Part shown: positions 7,235 through 16,280 of the stretch, in pieces
How the letters are laid out: every line of letters begins with the position of its first letter
Position numbering within the stretch: the first letter of the stretch is position 1
Source: Candidatus Dormiibacterota bacterium
Lineage (GTDB): Bacteria > Chloroflexota > Dormibacteria > Aeolococcales > Aeolococcaceae
Assembly: GCA_003153505.1 (NCBI GenBank)
Contig: PLZA01000034.1
Coordinates: 133,911 to 194,275 of the forward strand
Length of the DNA: 60,365 nt
Direction: 5' to 3'
The notes under the pieces: model-generated
Seen by the model: only the letters and a program-made list of their open reading frames with translations
Database searches by the model: none
What the model was told of the DNA's origin: nothing
Translations under genes and position numbers: made by a program

Positions 7235-7284
7235 CGCATCAGAGGCTTCGCAGAGAACTCCTCTGCTACGGAGCGGCTGACACC
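7223..7284. repeat. Pair of 13-bp direct repeats at the integrase promoter
   Basis: AGCGGCTGACACC occurs at 7223-7235 and 7272-7284, overlapping the start and upstream region of int. Direct repeats here are typical of arm-type sites bound by an integrase N-terminal domain or by an excisionase; that role is inferred. Confidence 0.5.
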
Positions 7285-7332
7285 TCCGATTGTAAGCCGA
7301 ATAGCAGCGGAATACAAGAGGGGTAACAGCGA

Positions 7333-7353
7333 GATCAATCGCTGCTATTGATC
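7333..7353. other. Inverted repeat beside tRNA-Arg: possible recombination core or terminator
   Basis: GATCAAT (7333-7339) and ATTGATC (7347-7353) form a perfect inverted repeat around a 7-base spacer, four bases from the encoded CCA of the tRNA. Two short arms around a 7-bp overlap is the geometry of a tyrosine-recombinase core. Part of it (CGCTGCTATT, 7340-7349) can alternatively pair with AATAGCAGCG at 7300-7309. No T-tract follows on the tRNA strand. Confidence 0.4.
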
Positions 7354-7357
7354 GGGG

Positions 7358-7435
<78 letters not shown>

Positions 7436-7545
7436 GCGCCCGAGCCGTGACTGTACCCCATGCGACCTTAACCAATACCCGACCACGCCGCGTGGGGCAG
7501 TCGTCGCATGATTCAAGTTCAGATGGCTCAACGGAGGTGGATCAC

Positions 7546-9438
7546 ATGGCCGTGACCGGCAGTATCGAGACGGGAGCGCTTCCGGCGCTCGATTTCGTCG
7601 GTGAGGTCGCGCAGCAGATCCGCGTCGATGGAATCCGTGCCAGCACCAAGGCGGGATCGGGGCATCCGACCTCGAGCATGTCCGCCGCCGACCTGATCGC
7701 CGTCCTGGCCGCCCGCCACCTTCGCTACGACTTCGCGCGCCCGGAACTGGCCAACAACGACCATCTCATCTTCTCCAAGGGACACGCCTCACCGCTGCTG
7801 TACGGGCTGTACAAGGCGGTCGGCGCCGTGAGCGATCACGAGCTGATGACCTACCGCACCTTCGGCTCGAGGCTCCAGGGCCACCCGACGCCGATCATCC
7901 CGTGGGTTGACGTCGCCACCGGATCGCTCGGCCAGGGCCTCGCGGTCGCGGTCGGCGTGGCGCTCGCCGGCAAGTACCTCGACCACCTCCCCTTCCACGT
8001 CTGGGTCCTCTGCGGCGACAGCGAGTTGGCCGAGGGTTCGATCTGGGAAGCGCTCGACAAGGCGGGCCATTACGGCCTCTCCAACCTCACCGCCATCTTC
8101 GACGTCAACCGGCTCGGTCAGCGCGGGCCCACCGAGTTCGAGTGGGACCTGGACATCTACCGCCGCCGCGTCGAAGCCTTCGGCTGCAGGGCGATCGTCA
8201 TCGACGGGCACGACCTGACCGAGATCGACGAGGCGCTCGCCTCCGCGCGGTCCGATGGCGAGCGGCCGAGCGTCGTGATCGCGCGCACCATAAAGGGCAA
8301 GGGATTCGCCGAGATCGAGAACAAGGACGGGTGGCACGGCAAGGCGCTGCCGCCCGAGCTGGCCGAGAAGGCAATCGCTGAGCTGGGTGGGGAGCGCGAC
8401 CTGCGCATCGACGTCCGCCCACCGGAAGCGCTCGAGTCCGCATCGTCGAAGGTCGCGGACGAGGCCGTGAGCCTGCCCACCTACAAGCTCGGCGACAAGG
8501 TCGCGACCCGCAAGGCGTACGGCGACACGCTGCGCGCCCTTGGGGCGCGTCACGATGTCGTTGCCCTCGACGGCGAGGTGAGCAACTCGACCCACGCGGA
8601 TGAGTTCAAGAACGCATATCCGGAGCGCTTCTTCGAGATGTTCATCGCGGAACAGCAGATGGTCGCCAGCGCCGTCGGGCTGTCGGTGCGCGGCTACATC
8701 CCATTCGCGTCCACCTTCGCTGCCTTCTTCTCGCGCGCGTACGACTTCATCCGGATGGCGGGCGTCTCCCAGGTGAGCGTCCGGCTCTCCGGCTCGCACG
8801 CGGGCTGCGAGATCGGCGCCGACGGTCCCTCACAGATGGCCCTCGAGGACATCGCCGCCATGCGCGCCGTGCACACCTCGACGGTGCTGTATCCGAGTGA
8901 CGCTGTGTCGACGGCGTCACTGGTTTCCCAGATGGCCGATATCGACGGCATCAGCTACATCCGCACCACCCGTGGCGCCTATCCGGTCCTGTACGGCAGC
9001 GACGAGGAGTTCCCGATCGGTGGCGCGAAGGTGGTCCGCCAATCCACCAACGACGTGGTGACACTCATCGGTGCGGGGGTGACGCTGCACGCGTGTATCG
9101 CCGCGGCGGAACGCCTGTCGAACAGCGGCATCTCGTGCCGCGTGATCGATCTCTACTCGGTGAAGCCGATTGACACCGCAACGCTCCGTGAGGCCAGCGA
9201 CGCGACGGCCGGGCGTCTGGTCGTGGTCGAGGACCACTACCCGGAGGGTGGTCTCGGCGCTGCCGTGATGGAGGCGCTCGCGCTCGAGGAGAACCCGCCC
9301 CGGGTCACCCACCTGGCGGTTCGCGGCCTGCCCGGTTCCGCCGCACCGGACGAGCTGATGGCCGCCGCGGGCATCGATGCCGACGCGATCGTCGCCGCCG
9401 TGAACACGATGGTCGGCGCTCCCGCGGAGGCGCGCTGA
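7546..9438 (+). CDS. tkt: Transketolase
   Basis: This 630-residue thiamine-diphosphate enzyme moves two-carbon units between sugar phosphates in the non-oxidative pentose phosphate pathway. Visible are the N-terminal GSGHPTSSMSAADL, DHLIFSKGHASPLLYGLY, the cofactor motif GDSELAEGSIWEALDKAGHY followed by DVNRLGQ, and the C-terminal pyrimidine-binding domain (FIAEQQMVASAVGLS). ATG 7546 is chosen because GGAGG lies at 7533-7537; the frame extends further upstream without a site. Its TGA shares a base with the ATG of tal-pgi, so the two are coupled. It is the first gene of the carbon cluster. Confidence 0.95.
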   Translation: MAVTGSIETGALPALDFVGEVAQQIRVDGIRASTKAGSGHPTSSMSAADLIAVLAARHLRYDFARPELANNDHLIFSKGHASPLLYGLYKAVGAVSDHELMTYRTFGSRLQGHPTPIIPWVDVATGSLGQGLAVAVGVALAGKYLDHLPFHVWVLCGDSELAEGSIWEALDKAGHYGLSNLTAIFDVNRLGQRGPTEFEWDLDIYRRRVEAFGCRAIVIDGHDLTEIDEALASARSDGERPSVVIARTIKGKGFAEIENKDGWHGKALPPELAEKAIAELGGERDLRIDVRPPEALESASSKVADEAVSLPTYKLGDKVATRKAYGDTLRALGARHDVVALDGEVSNSTHADEFKNAYPERFFEMFIAEQQMVASAVGLSVRGYIPFASTFAAFFSRAYDFIRMAGVSQVSVRLSGSHAGCEIGADGPSQMALEDIAAMRAVHTSTVLYPSDAVSTASLVSQMADIDGISYIRTTRGAYPVLYGSDEEFPIGGAKVVRQSTNDVVTLIGAGVTLHACIAAAERLSNSGISCRVIDLYSVKPIDTATLREASDATAGRLVVVEDHYPEGGLGAAVMEALALEENPPRVTHLAVRGLPGSAAPDELMAAAGIDADAIVAAVNTMVGAPAEAR

Positions 9439-12251
9439 TGGCGACTCCGCTGCAGCAGCTCGGCGAGCACGGTCAGTCTGTGTGGCTCGACTTCATCAGC
9501 CGCGAATTGGTGACCACCGGGCAGCTGGAGCACCGCGTCGCTGAAGAGAACGTCACCGGGCTGACGAGCAATCCGACGATCTTCCAGAAGGCGATCGCCG
9601 AGGGCTCCCTGTACGACGATCAGATCCGCGAGCTCATCGACGCCGGCATCGATGACCCCATGGACGTGTTCACCGAGCTGGCAATCAGCGATATCCAGCA
9701 TGCCGCGGACATCCTCCGGCCCGTGCACGAGCGCACCTCGGGCGCCGACGGATACGTCAGCCTCGAGGTGCCACCCGCACTGTCGCACGACACCGACGCG
9801 ACCATCGCGACTGCGAGAACGCTGTGGGAGCGCGTTGACCGTCCCAACCTCATGATCAAGATCCCGGCCACGCTCGAGGGAATGGCGGCAATCCACCGGA
9901 CCATCGCCGACGGCCGCAACGTCAACGTGACGCTGATCTTCGCGCTCGCGATGCACGAGCGCGTCATCGAGCAGTACATCTCCGCCCTCGAAGTCCGTCA
10001 TCAGGGCGGCCAGCCGCTCGACGTGCATTCGGTCGCGTCGTTCTTCGTCAGCCGCGTCGACACGCTGGTCGACAAGCTGCTCGAAGAGAAGCTCGGCGCC
10101 GACCCGGGCAACGCGCTCATCGAGGGACTGCTCGGCAAGGCGGCGGTCGCCAACGCGGTGCTCGCGTACGAGCTCTTCGAGCGCCGTTTCGGTGACGCGA
10201 GGTTCGCGACCCTGCGCGCGGCCGGTGCGCACGTTCAGCGACCGCTCTGGGCGAGCACCAGTGCCAAGAACCCCAACTATCGAGACGTCGTCTACGCCGA
10301 GGCCCTGATCGGTCCCGACACCGTGGACACGATGCCACCAGCGACCATCGAGGCATTCCAGGACCACGGGGTGGTGGCCGGCGACACCGTCAAGGCCGAC
10401 TATGTGGGCGCGCACAGGGTGATGGAGCAGCTTGCCGAAGCCGGCATCGACATGGATGCGGTGACGCAGCAGCTGCTCGACGACGGCGTCAAACAGTTCG
10501 CCGACTCGTACGACCAGCTGATCCGCGGCATCGCCGAAAAGATCGACGGGTTCGGATCCGGCTACAGCAAACGTCAGCGCATCGACACCGGAGCGGCGCA
10601 GGTCCCGCTCGACACGGCAAGCGCCGGCGACATCGCGACGCGCATCTGGCACCGCGACCCGGACCTGTGGAAGCCGGGGGACAGCGCCCATGCGGCGGTG
10701 ATCAACAACCGTCTGGGGTGGCTCGACGTGATCGGCGGCATGCACGAGCGCCTCCCGGAGCTCGAGGCGCTCGCCGCCGAGGTGCGCGAGGCCGGCTGGC
10801 GCGATTGTGTGCTGCTCGGCATGGGTGGGTCCAGCCTCTGCCCCGAGGTGCTGCGCAGCTCGTTCGGCAGCGCGGAGGGACAGCCTGCGCTCCATGTGCT
10901 GGACACGACGGACCCGCTCGCGATCGCGCGGGTGACCGGCGCGATCGATCCCGGCGCCACCGGCTACATCGTGTCGAGCAAGTCGGGCACCACGCTGGAG
11001 ACGCTCTCGCACCTCGCGCACTTCTGGGAGGTGACCGCAGCGGTGACCGACAACCCGGGATCGCACTTCGTCGCCGTGACCGACCCCGGCACGCCGCTCG
11101 CCACGCTCGCGCAGGAGCGACGCTTCCTCCACCTTTACAGGAACCCGCCCGATATCGGCGGCCGGTACTCGGCGCTGAGCATGTTCGGCCTGGTCCCCGC
11201 AGCCGTCATCGGGATCGACTGCCGGCTCCTCCTGGAACGGGCCGCGAGCATGCGCAGGAACTGCGCAGCCGGGGTCCCCGGCGACCTCAGCTGCGGGCTC
11301 AGCCTTGGAGCGGTGATGGGCGCCCTCCACGATCAGGGGCGCGACAAGGTGACCATCCTCGCGCCCCACGAGATCGAGGCCTTTTCGCTCTGGGCCGAGC
11401 AGTTGATCGCCGAGAGCACCGGCAAGGAAGGCAAGGGCATCATCCCGATCGGCGACGAGCCGATCGGTGCACCTGGTGTGTACTCGGAGGATCGACTGTT
11501 CGTCGCGCTGCGCATCGGTGACAACCCGGATTTCGATCGCTCCCTCGAGGCCCTGCGGGGCGCAGGGCACCCGGTCGTCTCGTTCGACCTCGCCGACAAA
11601 TACGACCTCGCCGCCGAATTCTTCCGCTGGGAGTTCGCGACAGCCGTCGCCGGCGCCCACCTCGCCATCGATCCCTTCGACGAGCCGAACGTCCAGGAGT
11701 CGAAGGACAACACCAGGGCGGTTCTCGAGCAGTATCAGCAGTCCGGGGCGCTTCCGGACGAGCCCGCAGCGGTCACCGACGGTGCGCTGCGTGTGTACGG
11801 CGATGTCTCCGGGGCGAGCGCGTCAGGGGCACTGGCGGCGCACCTCGACGCAGCCAGATCGGGTGACTACGTCGCGCTCATGGCGTACGTGACACCTGAT
11901 GACGCGAATCAACGCACGCTCCAGCGCCTGCGCGTCGCCATCCGCGACACACGGCGGGTCGCGACCACCCTCGGCTTCGGACCTCGGTTCCTGCACAGCA
12001 CCGGCCAGCTGCACAAGGGAGGGCCGAACACCGGCGTGTACATCCAGATCACCGCCGACGACGGGACTGACGTGGCGATTCCCGGCCAGCCGTTCACCTT
12101 CTCGATCCTCAAGCGAGCGCAGGCCGCCGGCGACCTGCAGTCCTTGCGATCCCACGGCCGGCGGGTCGTTCGCGTCCACATCGCGGGCGACCTTGATGCC
12201 GGGCTCGCCAGCCTCACCGACGCAGTTAGCGCAATCACGGCGGCGCGCTGA
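9438..12251 (+). CDS. tal-pgi: Bifunctional transaldolase / glucose-6-phosphate isomerase
   Basis: The protein has 937 residues. The N-terminal ~370 are transaldolase: NVTGLTSNPTIFQKAI, the Schiff-base Lys in LMIKIPATLEG, and WASTSAKNPNYRDV. From about residue 400 glucose-6-phosphate isomerase follows: LLGMGGSSLCPEVL, the sugar-binding SSKSGTTLETLSH and GGRYSALSMFGL, through to a C-terminal region with HKGGPNTGVYIQI. The fusion links the pentose phosphate pathway to fructose/glucose-6-phosphate and is known in several Actinobacteria, Chloroflexi and Acidobacteria. It is coupled to tkt by a one-base overlap. No frameshift or missing key motif is seen. Confidence 0.95.
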   Translation: MATPLQQLGEHGQSVWLDFISRELVTTGQLEHRVAEENVTGLTSNPTIFQKAIAEGSLYDDQIRELIDAGIDDPMDVFTELAISDIQHAADILRPVHERTSGADGYVSLEVPPALSHDTDATIATARTLWERVDRPNLMIKIPATLEGMAAIHRTIADGRNVNVTLIFALAMHERVIEQYISALEVRHQGGQPLDVHSVASFFVSRVDTLVDKLLEEKLGADPGNALIEGLLGKAAVANAVLAYELFERRFGDARFATLRAAGAHVQRPLWASTSAKNPNYRDVVYAEALIGPDTVDTMPPATIEAFQDHGVVAGDTVKADYVGAHRVMEQLAEAGIDMDAVTQQLLDDGVKQFADSYDQLIRGIAEKIDGFGSGYSKRQRIDTGAAQVPLDTASAGDIATRIWHRDPDLWKPGDSAHAAVINNRLGWLDVIGGMHERLPELEALAAEVREAGWRDCVLLGMGGSSLCPEVLRSSFGSAEGQPALHVLDTTDPLAIARVTGAIDPGATGYIVSSKSGTTLETLSHLAHFWEVTAAVTDNPGSHFVAVTDPGTPLATLAQERRFLHLYRNPPDIGGRYSALSMFGLVPAAVIGIDCRLLLERAASMRRNCAAGVPGDLSCGLSLGAVMGALHDQGRDKVTILAPHEIEAFSLWAEQLIAESTGKEGKGIIPIGDEPIGAPGVYSEDRLFVALRIGDNPDFDRSLEALRGAGHPVVSFDLADKYDLAAEFFRWEFATAVAGAHLAIDPFDEPNVQESKDNTRAVLEQYQQSGALPDEPAAVTDGALRVYGDVSGASASGALAAHLDAARSGDYVALMAYVTPDDANQRTLQRLRVAIRDTRRVATTLGFGPRFLHSTGQLHKGGPNTGVYIQITADDGTDVAIPGQPFTFSILKRAQAAGDLQSLRSHGRRVVRVHIAGDLDAGLASLTDAVSAITAAR

Positions 12252-12282
12252 GCGCGACCGTCACATCGAAGGACTCACGACC

Positions 12283-13215
12283 ATGCAGATCGGCTTTGTC
12301 GGGCTCGGACGGATGGGGGCCAACATGGTGCACCGGCTCCGCCGTGACGGTGACCACGCCGTCGTCGCATACGACCCGAACCCGGACGCACGGGCGAGCG
12401 TCGAGGCTTTTGGTGCGACCACGACAGGCAGCATCGATGAGCTCATCGCCGCGCTCGACAAGCCACGCGGTGTCTGGATCATGGTGCCGAGCGGGAAGGT
12501 GACCGACGACACGGTGGCGGCGCTGCAGTCGCTGCTCGAGAAGGGCGACACCATCATCGACGGTGGCAACAGCAACTACCACGACTCGATCGCGCGTGCT
12601 GCGAGCAGCGCCGAGCGCGGCATCAGCTTCATCGACGCGGGAACCAGCGGGGGCATCTGGGGCCTCCAGGTCGGGTACTGCCTCATGGCCGGCGGGGAGC
12701 AGGCCACAGTCGACCACTGGCGCCCCATCTTCACCACCCTCGCACCGCCCGACGGGTTCCTGCATGTCGGACCTCCGGGCGCCGGACATTTTGTCAAGAT
12801 GGTCCATAACGGCATCGAGTACGGCATGCTCCAGGCGTACGCGGAGGGTTTCGCGATCATGCAGGCGAAGCAGGACTTCGGCGAGCTCGACCTGCACGCC
12901 ATCGCGCACCTCTGGAACCAGGGAAGCGTGGTACGTTCCTGGTTGCTCGAGCTCGCCGAGCGAGCGTTCGAGCGTGACCCGCAGCTGGATCAGCTGCGCG
13001 GCTGGGTCGACGACTCAGGCGAGGGACGCTGGACGCTCGAGGAAGCGATGCAGCTCTCGGTGCCCGCTCCCGTGCTCGCGCTGTCCCTGATGGCACGCTA
13101 CCAGTCACGCCTCCCCGACGGCTTCGGCAACAAGGTGATCGCCGCCTTGCGCAATGAGTTCGGCGGGCATGCTGTGAAAGCAGAGGGAACCACGGGGACT
13201 CCGGCATCACACTGA
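12283..13215 (+). CDS. gnd: 6-phosphogluconate dehydrogenase, decarboxylating (short form)
   Basis: At 310 residues this belongs to the shorter GntZ/GndA-type branch rather than the ~470-residue form. The Rossmann motif GFVGLGRMGANMV opens the protein. IDAGTSGGIWGL is the substrate-binding segment, and GAGHFVKMVHNGIEYGMLQA carries the catalytic Lys and the His-Asn pair. The reaction oxidises 6-phosphogluconate to ribulose-5-phosphate and CO2 with NAD(P)+; the bases visible do not decide cofactor preference. ATG 12283 lies 31 bases after tal-pgi in the same transcript direction. Confidence 0.93.
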   Translation: MQIGFVGLGRMGANMVHRLRRDGDHAVVAYDPNPDARASVEAFGATTTGSIDELIAALDKPRGVWIMVPSGKVTDDTVAALQSLLEKGDTIIDGGNSNYHDSIARAASSAERGISFIDAGTSGGIWGLQVGYCLMAGGEQATVDHWRPIFTTLAPPDGFLHVGPPGAGHFVKMVHNGIEYGMLQAYAEGFAIMQAKQDFGELDLHAIAHLWNQGSVVRSWLLELAERAFERDPQLDQLRGWVDDSGEGRWTLEEAMQLSVPAPVLALSLMARYQSRLPDGFGNKVIAALRNEFGGHAVKAEGTTGTPASH

Positions 13216-13277
13216 TCGCGGAGCACCCGCTGCACGAACGCCGCCGCGAGCCACGGACGCCGGTACCGTTCTGCGTC

Positions 13278-14771
13278 GTGATCTTCGGCGCCAGCGGTGA
13301 CCTGACCAAGCGCAAGCTCGTCCCGGCCTTGTACGCGCTGGCTGCCGAGGGCAGCCTGCCCGAGGGCTTCACGGTCATCGGCGCGGGACGGAGCACCCTG
13401 ACCGACGATGCATTCCGCGCCGACATGCGCGAGGGCGTCGAGCGGTACGGCCGCATCCGCCTGCGCGGGGACGTCTGGAATGCGTTTGCCGCGGGGCTCC
13501 ACTACGTCACCTATGACATGGACGCAGCCGACGGATTCGAGAAGCTGCGCAGCACACTCGATGCCGCGGATCGCGAACGCGGCATCGCCGGAAACCGGCT
13601 GCTCTACTTCAGCACCCCGCCGAATGCGGTCATGCCACTCGCGGACCGGCTCAACGCGGCGGGGCTGACGACCCAGGCGCCCGGAACCTTCGTGCGCGTG
13701 ATCATCGAGAAGCCCTTCGGGCGCGACCTCGCCACCGCGCGCCAGCTCAACGAGCGGCTCCACAGCGCGTTCATCGAGGAACAGATCTACCGAATCGACC
13801 ACTACCTCGGCAAGGAAACCGTCCAGAACCTTCTCGTCTTCCGCTTCGCCAACGGGATCTTCGAGCCCTTGTGGAACCGGCAGTACATCGACCACGTGCA
13901 GATCACCGTGGCAGAGGAGATCGGCGTCGAGGGCCGCGGCTCGTACTACGAGGAGGCCGGTGCACTGCGCGACATCGTGCAAAACCACATCATGCAGCTC
14001 GTCGCGATCATGGGCATGGAGGCGCCCTCGAACTTCCAGGCCGAGATGGTTCGCGACGAGAAGGTGAAGCTGCTGCGCGCAGTGCGGCCGATCCACCCCG
14101 ATGACGCGCTCTCGCACTCGGTGCGCGGTCAGTATTCAGCTGGTGACATCGACGGCGTCGCGGTCCCCGGCTACCGTGACGAGAAGGGTGTCGCCCCCGA
14201 CTCGCTCCGGGAGACGTTCGTCGCGCTCAAGGTCGACATCGACAACTGGCGCTGGGCGGGCACCCCCTTCTACCTGCGGACCGGCAAGCGGATGCCGAGG
14301 CGCTCGACCGAGATCGTGATCCAGTTCCGTCGCGTGCCCCATTCGCCCTTCGCTGGCAATGTCCCGCTCGCGGCTGGTGCGGTGCCGGCCGATGGCATCG
14401 ATCCCAACCTGCTCATTCTGCGCATCCAGCCTGACGAGGGCATCACGCTTCGCTTCGGCGCGAAGATCCCTGGCCAGGCGCTCCGCATCGAGTCGGTGAA
14501 CATGGACTTCATGTACGGCACCGCCTTCCGTGAACAGTCGCCGGATGCGTACGAACGCCTCCTGCTCGATTGCATGCTCGGCGATCCGACTCTGTTCGCC
14601 CGCGAGGACGAGGTGGAGGAAGCATGGCGCATCTGCACGGCGATCCTCGACGGATGGCGCGCGCATCCGCCGGATCGCACCAACAGTCCGAACTACGAAG
14701 CGGGCACGTGGGGCCCCGAGGAAGCGCACGCCTTCATGGCGCGCGACGGACGCGCATGGCATCGCCCCTGA
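13278..14771 (+). CDS. zwf: Glucose-6-phosphate 1-dehydrogenase (start uncertain)
   Basis: This enzyme makes 6-phosphogluconolactone and NADPH. Motifs include FGASGDLTKRKLVPALY, the catalytic RIDHYLGKETVQNLLVFRFA and RTGKRMPRRSTEIVI; from GTG 13278 it has 497 residues. That start is odd: it cuts into the first beta strand, since the codons just upstream read PVPFCVV and fit the family. No ATG, GTG or TTG occurs in frame between the upstream stop and 13278. A CTG at 13230 preceded by GGAG at 13220-13223 could be the true start, giving 513 residues. The gene lies 62 bases after gnd and is followed by pgl. Confidence 0.92.
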   Translation: MIFGASGDLTKRKLVPALYALAAEGSLPEGFTVIGAGRSTLTDDAFRADMREGVERYGRIRLRGDVWNAFAAGLHYVTYDMDAADGFEKLRSTLDAADRERGIAGNRLLYFSTPPNAVMPLADRLNAAGLTTQAPGTFVRVIIEKPFGRDLATARQLNERLHSAFIEEQIYRIDHYLGKETVQNLLVFRFANGIFEPLWNRQYIDHVQITVAEEIGVEGRGSYYEEAGALRDIVQNHIMQLVAIMGMEAPSNFQAEMVRDEKVKLLRAVRPIHPDDALSHSVRGQYSAGDIDGVAVPGYRDEKGVAPDSLRETFVALKVDIDNWRWAGTPFYLRTGKRMPRRSTEIVIQFRRVPHSPFAGNVPLAAGAVPADGIDPNLLILRIQPDEGITLRFGAKIPGQALRIESVNMDFMYGTAFREQSPDAYERLLLDCMLGDPTLFAREDEVEEAWRICTAILDGWRAHPPDRTNSPNYEAGTWGPEEAHAFMARDGRAWHRP

Positions 14772-14781
14772 GGTTGCCGTG

Positions 14782-15519
14782 GTGAGCGATCTCGACGCGC
14801 TCGCCGGCGAGCGGGTCGTCAGCGAGACTGCCGAGGAGGTCGCGGACGCCGTGGCAACCTGGATCGCCGCGCAAGCGCGCAAAGCTCATGCCGATCACGG
14901 CAGCTTCTCGATCGCCCTCTCCGGTGGCAGCACCCCGCGCCTGCTCCACGGAATGCTCGCGGGGCCGGCATGGCAGGGCCGGATCGATTGGGCCTGGTGG
15001 AACGTGTACTTCGCCGACGAGCGCGCGTGCCCACCGAATGATCCGGCCAGCAACTACCACCTCGCCGCGACCACGCTGCTTCGCCTCGTGCCGATCGACC
15101 CGAGCCGCGTGCACCGCATGCCGGCGGAGCGCGCAGACCTCGACGCCGCCGCGAATGAGTACTCGGACCTGCTCGCCGGCTCGCTGCCCGCATCAGAGAG
15201 GGGCGCACCGCGGCTTGACGTGATCCTCCTCGGTCTCGGCGAGAACGGCCACACGGCCTCACTCTTCCCGGGAACGCCGGCGCTGGAGGTCACCGACCGC
15301 TGGGCCACACGCGGACGCGCCGACTACGAGCCGTTCGACCGGATCACGCTGACCTTCCCGATCATCAACGCGGCAGCAGCGGTCGGATTCATGGTCACCG
15401 GTGCCGCGAAACACGAGGCGCTCACCGCGACTGCAAAGGGCGAGGTGCCCGCCTCCCGGGTCCGTCCCGTCGATGGGACGCTGGCCTGGTTCCTCGACGC
15501 GGCTGCCGCGGCAGGGTGA
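14782..15519 (+). CDS. pgl: 6-phosphogluconolactonase
   Basis: This 245-residue protein hydrolyses 6-phosphogluconolactone, the step between zwf and gnd. Motifs are SIALSGGSTPRLLHGML, WWNVYFADERACPPNDPASN (Glu/Arg of the active site) and LLGLGENGHTASLFPG with the catalytic His. The start is one of two adjacent GTG codons (14779 or 14782), preceded by a weak GAGG. It begins 10 bases after the zwf stop, so the three oxidative-branch genes are clearly one unit. Confidence 0.92.
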   Translation: MSDLDALAGERVVSETAEEVADAVATWIAAQARKAHADHGSFSIALSGGSTPRLLHGMLAGPAWQGRIDWAWWNVYFADERACPPNDPASNYHLAATTLLRLVPIDPSRVHRMPAERADLDAAANEYSDLLAGSLPASERGAPRLDVILLGLGENGHTASLFPGTPALEVTDRWATRGRADYEPFDRITLTFPIINAAAAVGFMVTGAAKHEALTATAKGEVPASRVRPVDGTLAWFLDAAAAAG

Positions 15520-15572
15520 CGGCTCGGAGAATTCCGGCAGCCCTTTGACCCGCGTCTGCCAGAATCCGCGGG

Positions 15573-16280
15573 ATGCCGCGATCGACGTGGAAGCCCTGCC
15601 GAGACGCCATCCGGATCGCGCCGAGCCTGCTGGCCGCCGACTTCGGACACATAGCCGAGGCTGCACATCAACTCGAGGAGAGCGGCGCCGATCGAATTCA
15701 CGTTGATGTGATGGATGGCGTGTTCGTGCCCAACTTCACCTTCGGGACGGACACCGTGCGCGTGCTGCGGCGCGCGACATCGCTCCCCCTGGAGCTGCAT
15801 CTCATGATCGTCAATCCCGACGCGCACCTGAGCACGTTCGCGAGCGCCGGCGCCGACGCGATCACGGTGCACTACGAGGTGTGCGCCAACCTGCACCGGA
15901 CGCTGGCGTCGATCCGCACGCTCGACTGCCGCTCCGGCGCGGCGATCAATCCGAGCACGCCGGCCGGCATGCTCGACGACGTGCTCGAGTTGTGCGACCT
16001 CGCGCTCGTGATGACCATCGATCCGGGATTCGGCGGGCAATCGCTGATACCGCGCACGCTGCACAAGGTCGAGCAGATCCGTCGCGAGGTGGAACGCCAG
16101 GGACTCGACACCGAGGTCGAGGTTGACGGTGGGGTCGATGCGACCAATGCGAAGGCATGCGTTGACGCCGGCGCCGATGTGCTGGTCGCCGGCACCGCGG
16201 TCTTCGGCCACAAGGACGGTCCCAGGGGTGGCATCGCCGCGCTCCAGCGGGCCGTGACCGCCGCCGGCGCCACCGGATGA
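15573..16280 (+). CDS. rpe: Ribulose-phosphate 3-epimerase
   Basis: This 235-residue TIM barrel interconverts ribulose-5-phosphate and xylulose-5-phosphate. Characteristic segments are IAPSLLAADFG, HVDVMDGVFVPNFTFG (metal His and Asp), ELHLMIVNP, MTIDPGFGGQ and VDGGVDATNA. The first ~15 residues (MPRSTWKPCRDA) precede the usual start of the fold. Its TGA overlaps the ATG of glgP, so the two are coupled. Confidence 0.94.
   Translation: MPRSTWKPCRDAIRIAPSLLAADFGHIAEAAHQLEESGADRIHVDVMDGVFVPNFTFGTDTVRVLRRATSLPLELHLMIVNPDAHLSTFASAGADAITVHYEVCANLHRTLASIRTLDCRSGAAINPSTPAGMLDDVLELCDLALVMTIDPGFGGQSLIPRTLHKVEQIRREVERQGLDTEVEVDGGVDATNAKACVDAGADVLVAGTAVFGHKDGPRGGIAALQRAVTAAGATG

Noticed and set aside
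9237..11660. 807-codon open frame on the minus strand opposite tal-pgi
   Set aside because: It is a GC-rich codon shadow: no domain, Arg/Asp/Val-rich translation, and it lies wholly opposite a clearly functional fusion gene. The same holds for long antisense frames at 23570-25585, 28696-30324, 30366-32069, 34071-35105, 45145-46413 and 47453-48769.
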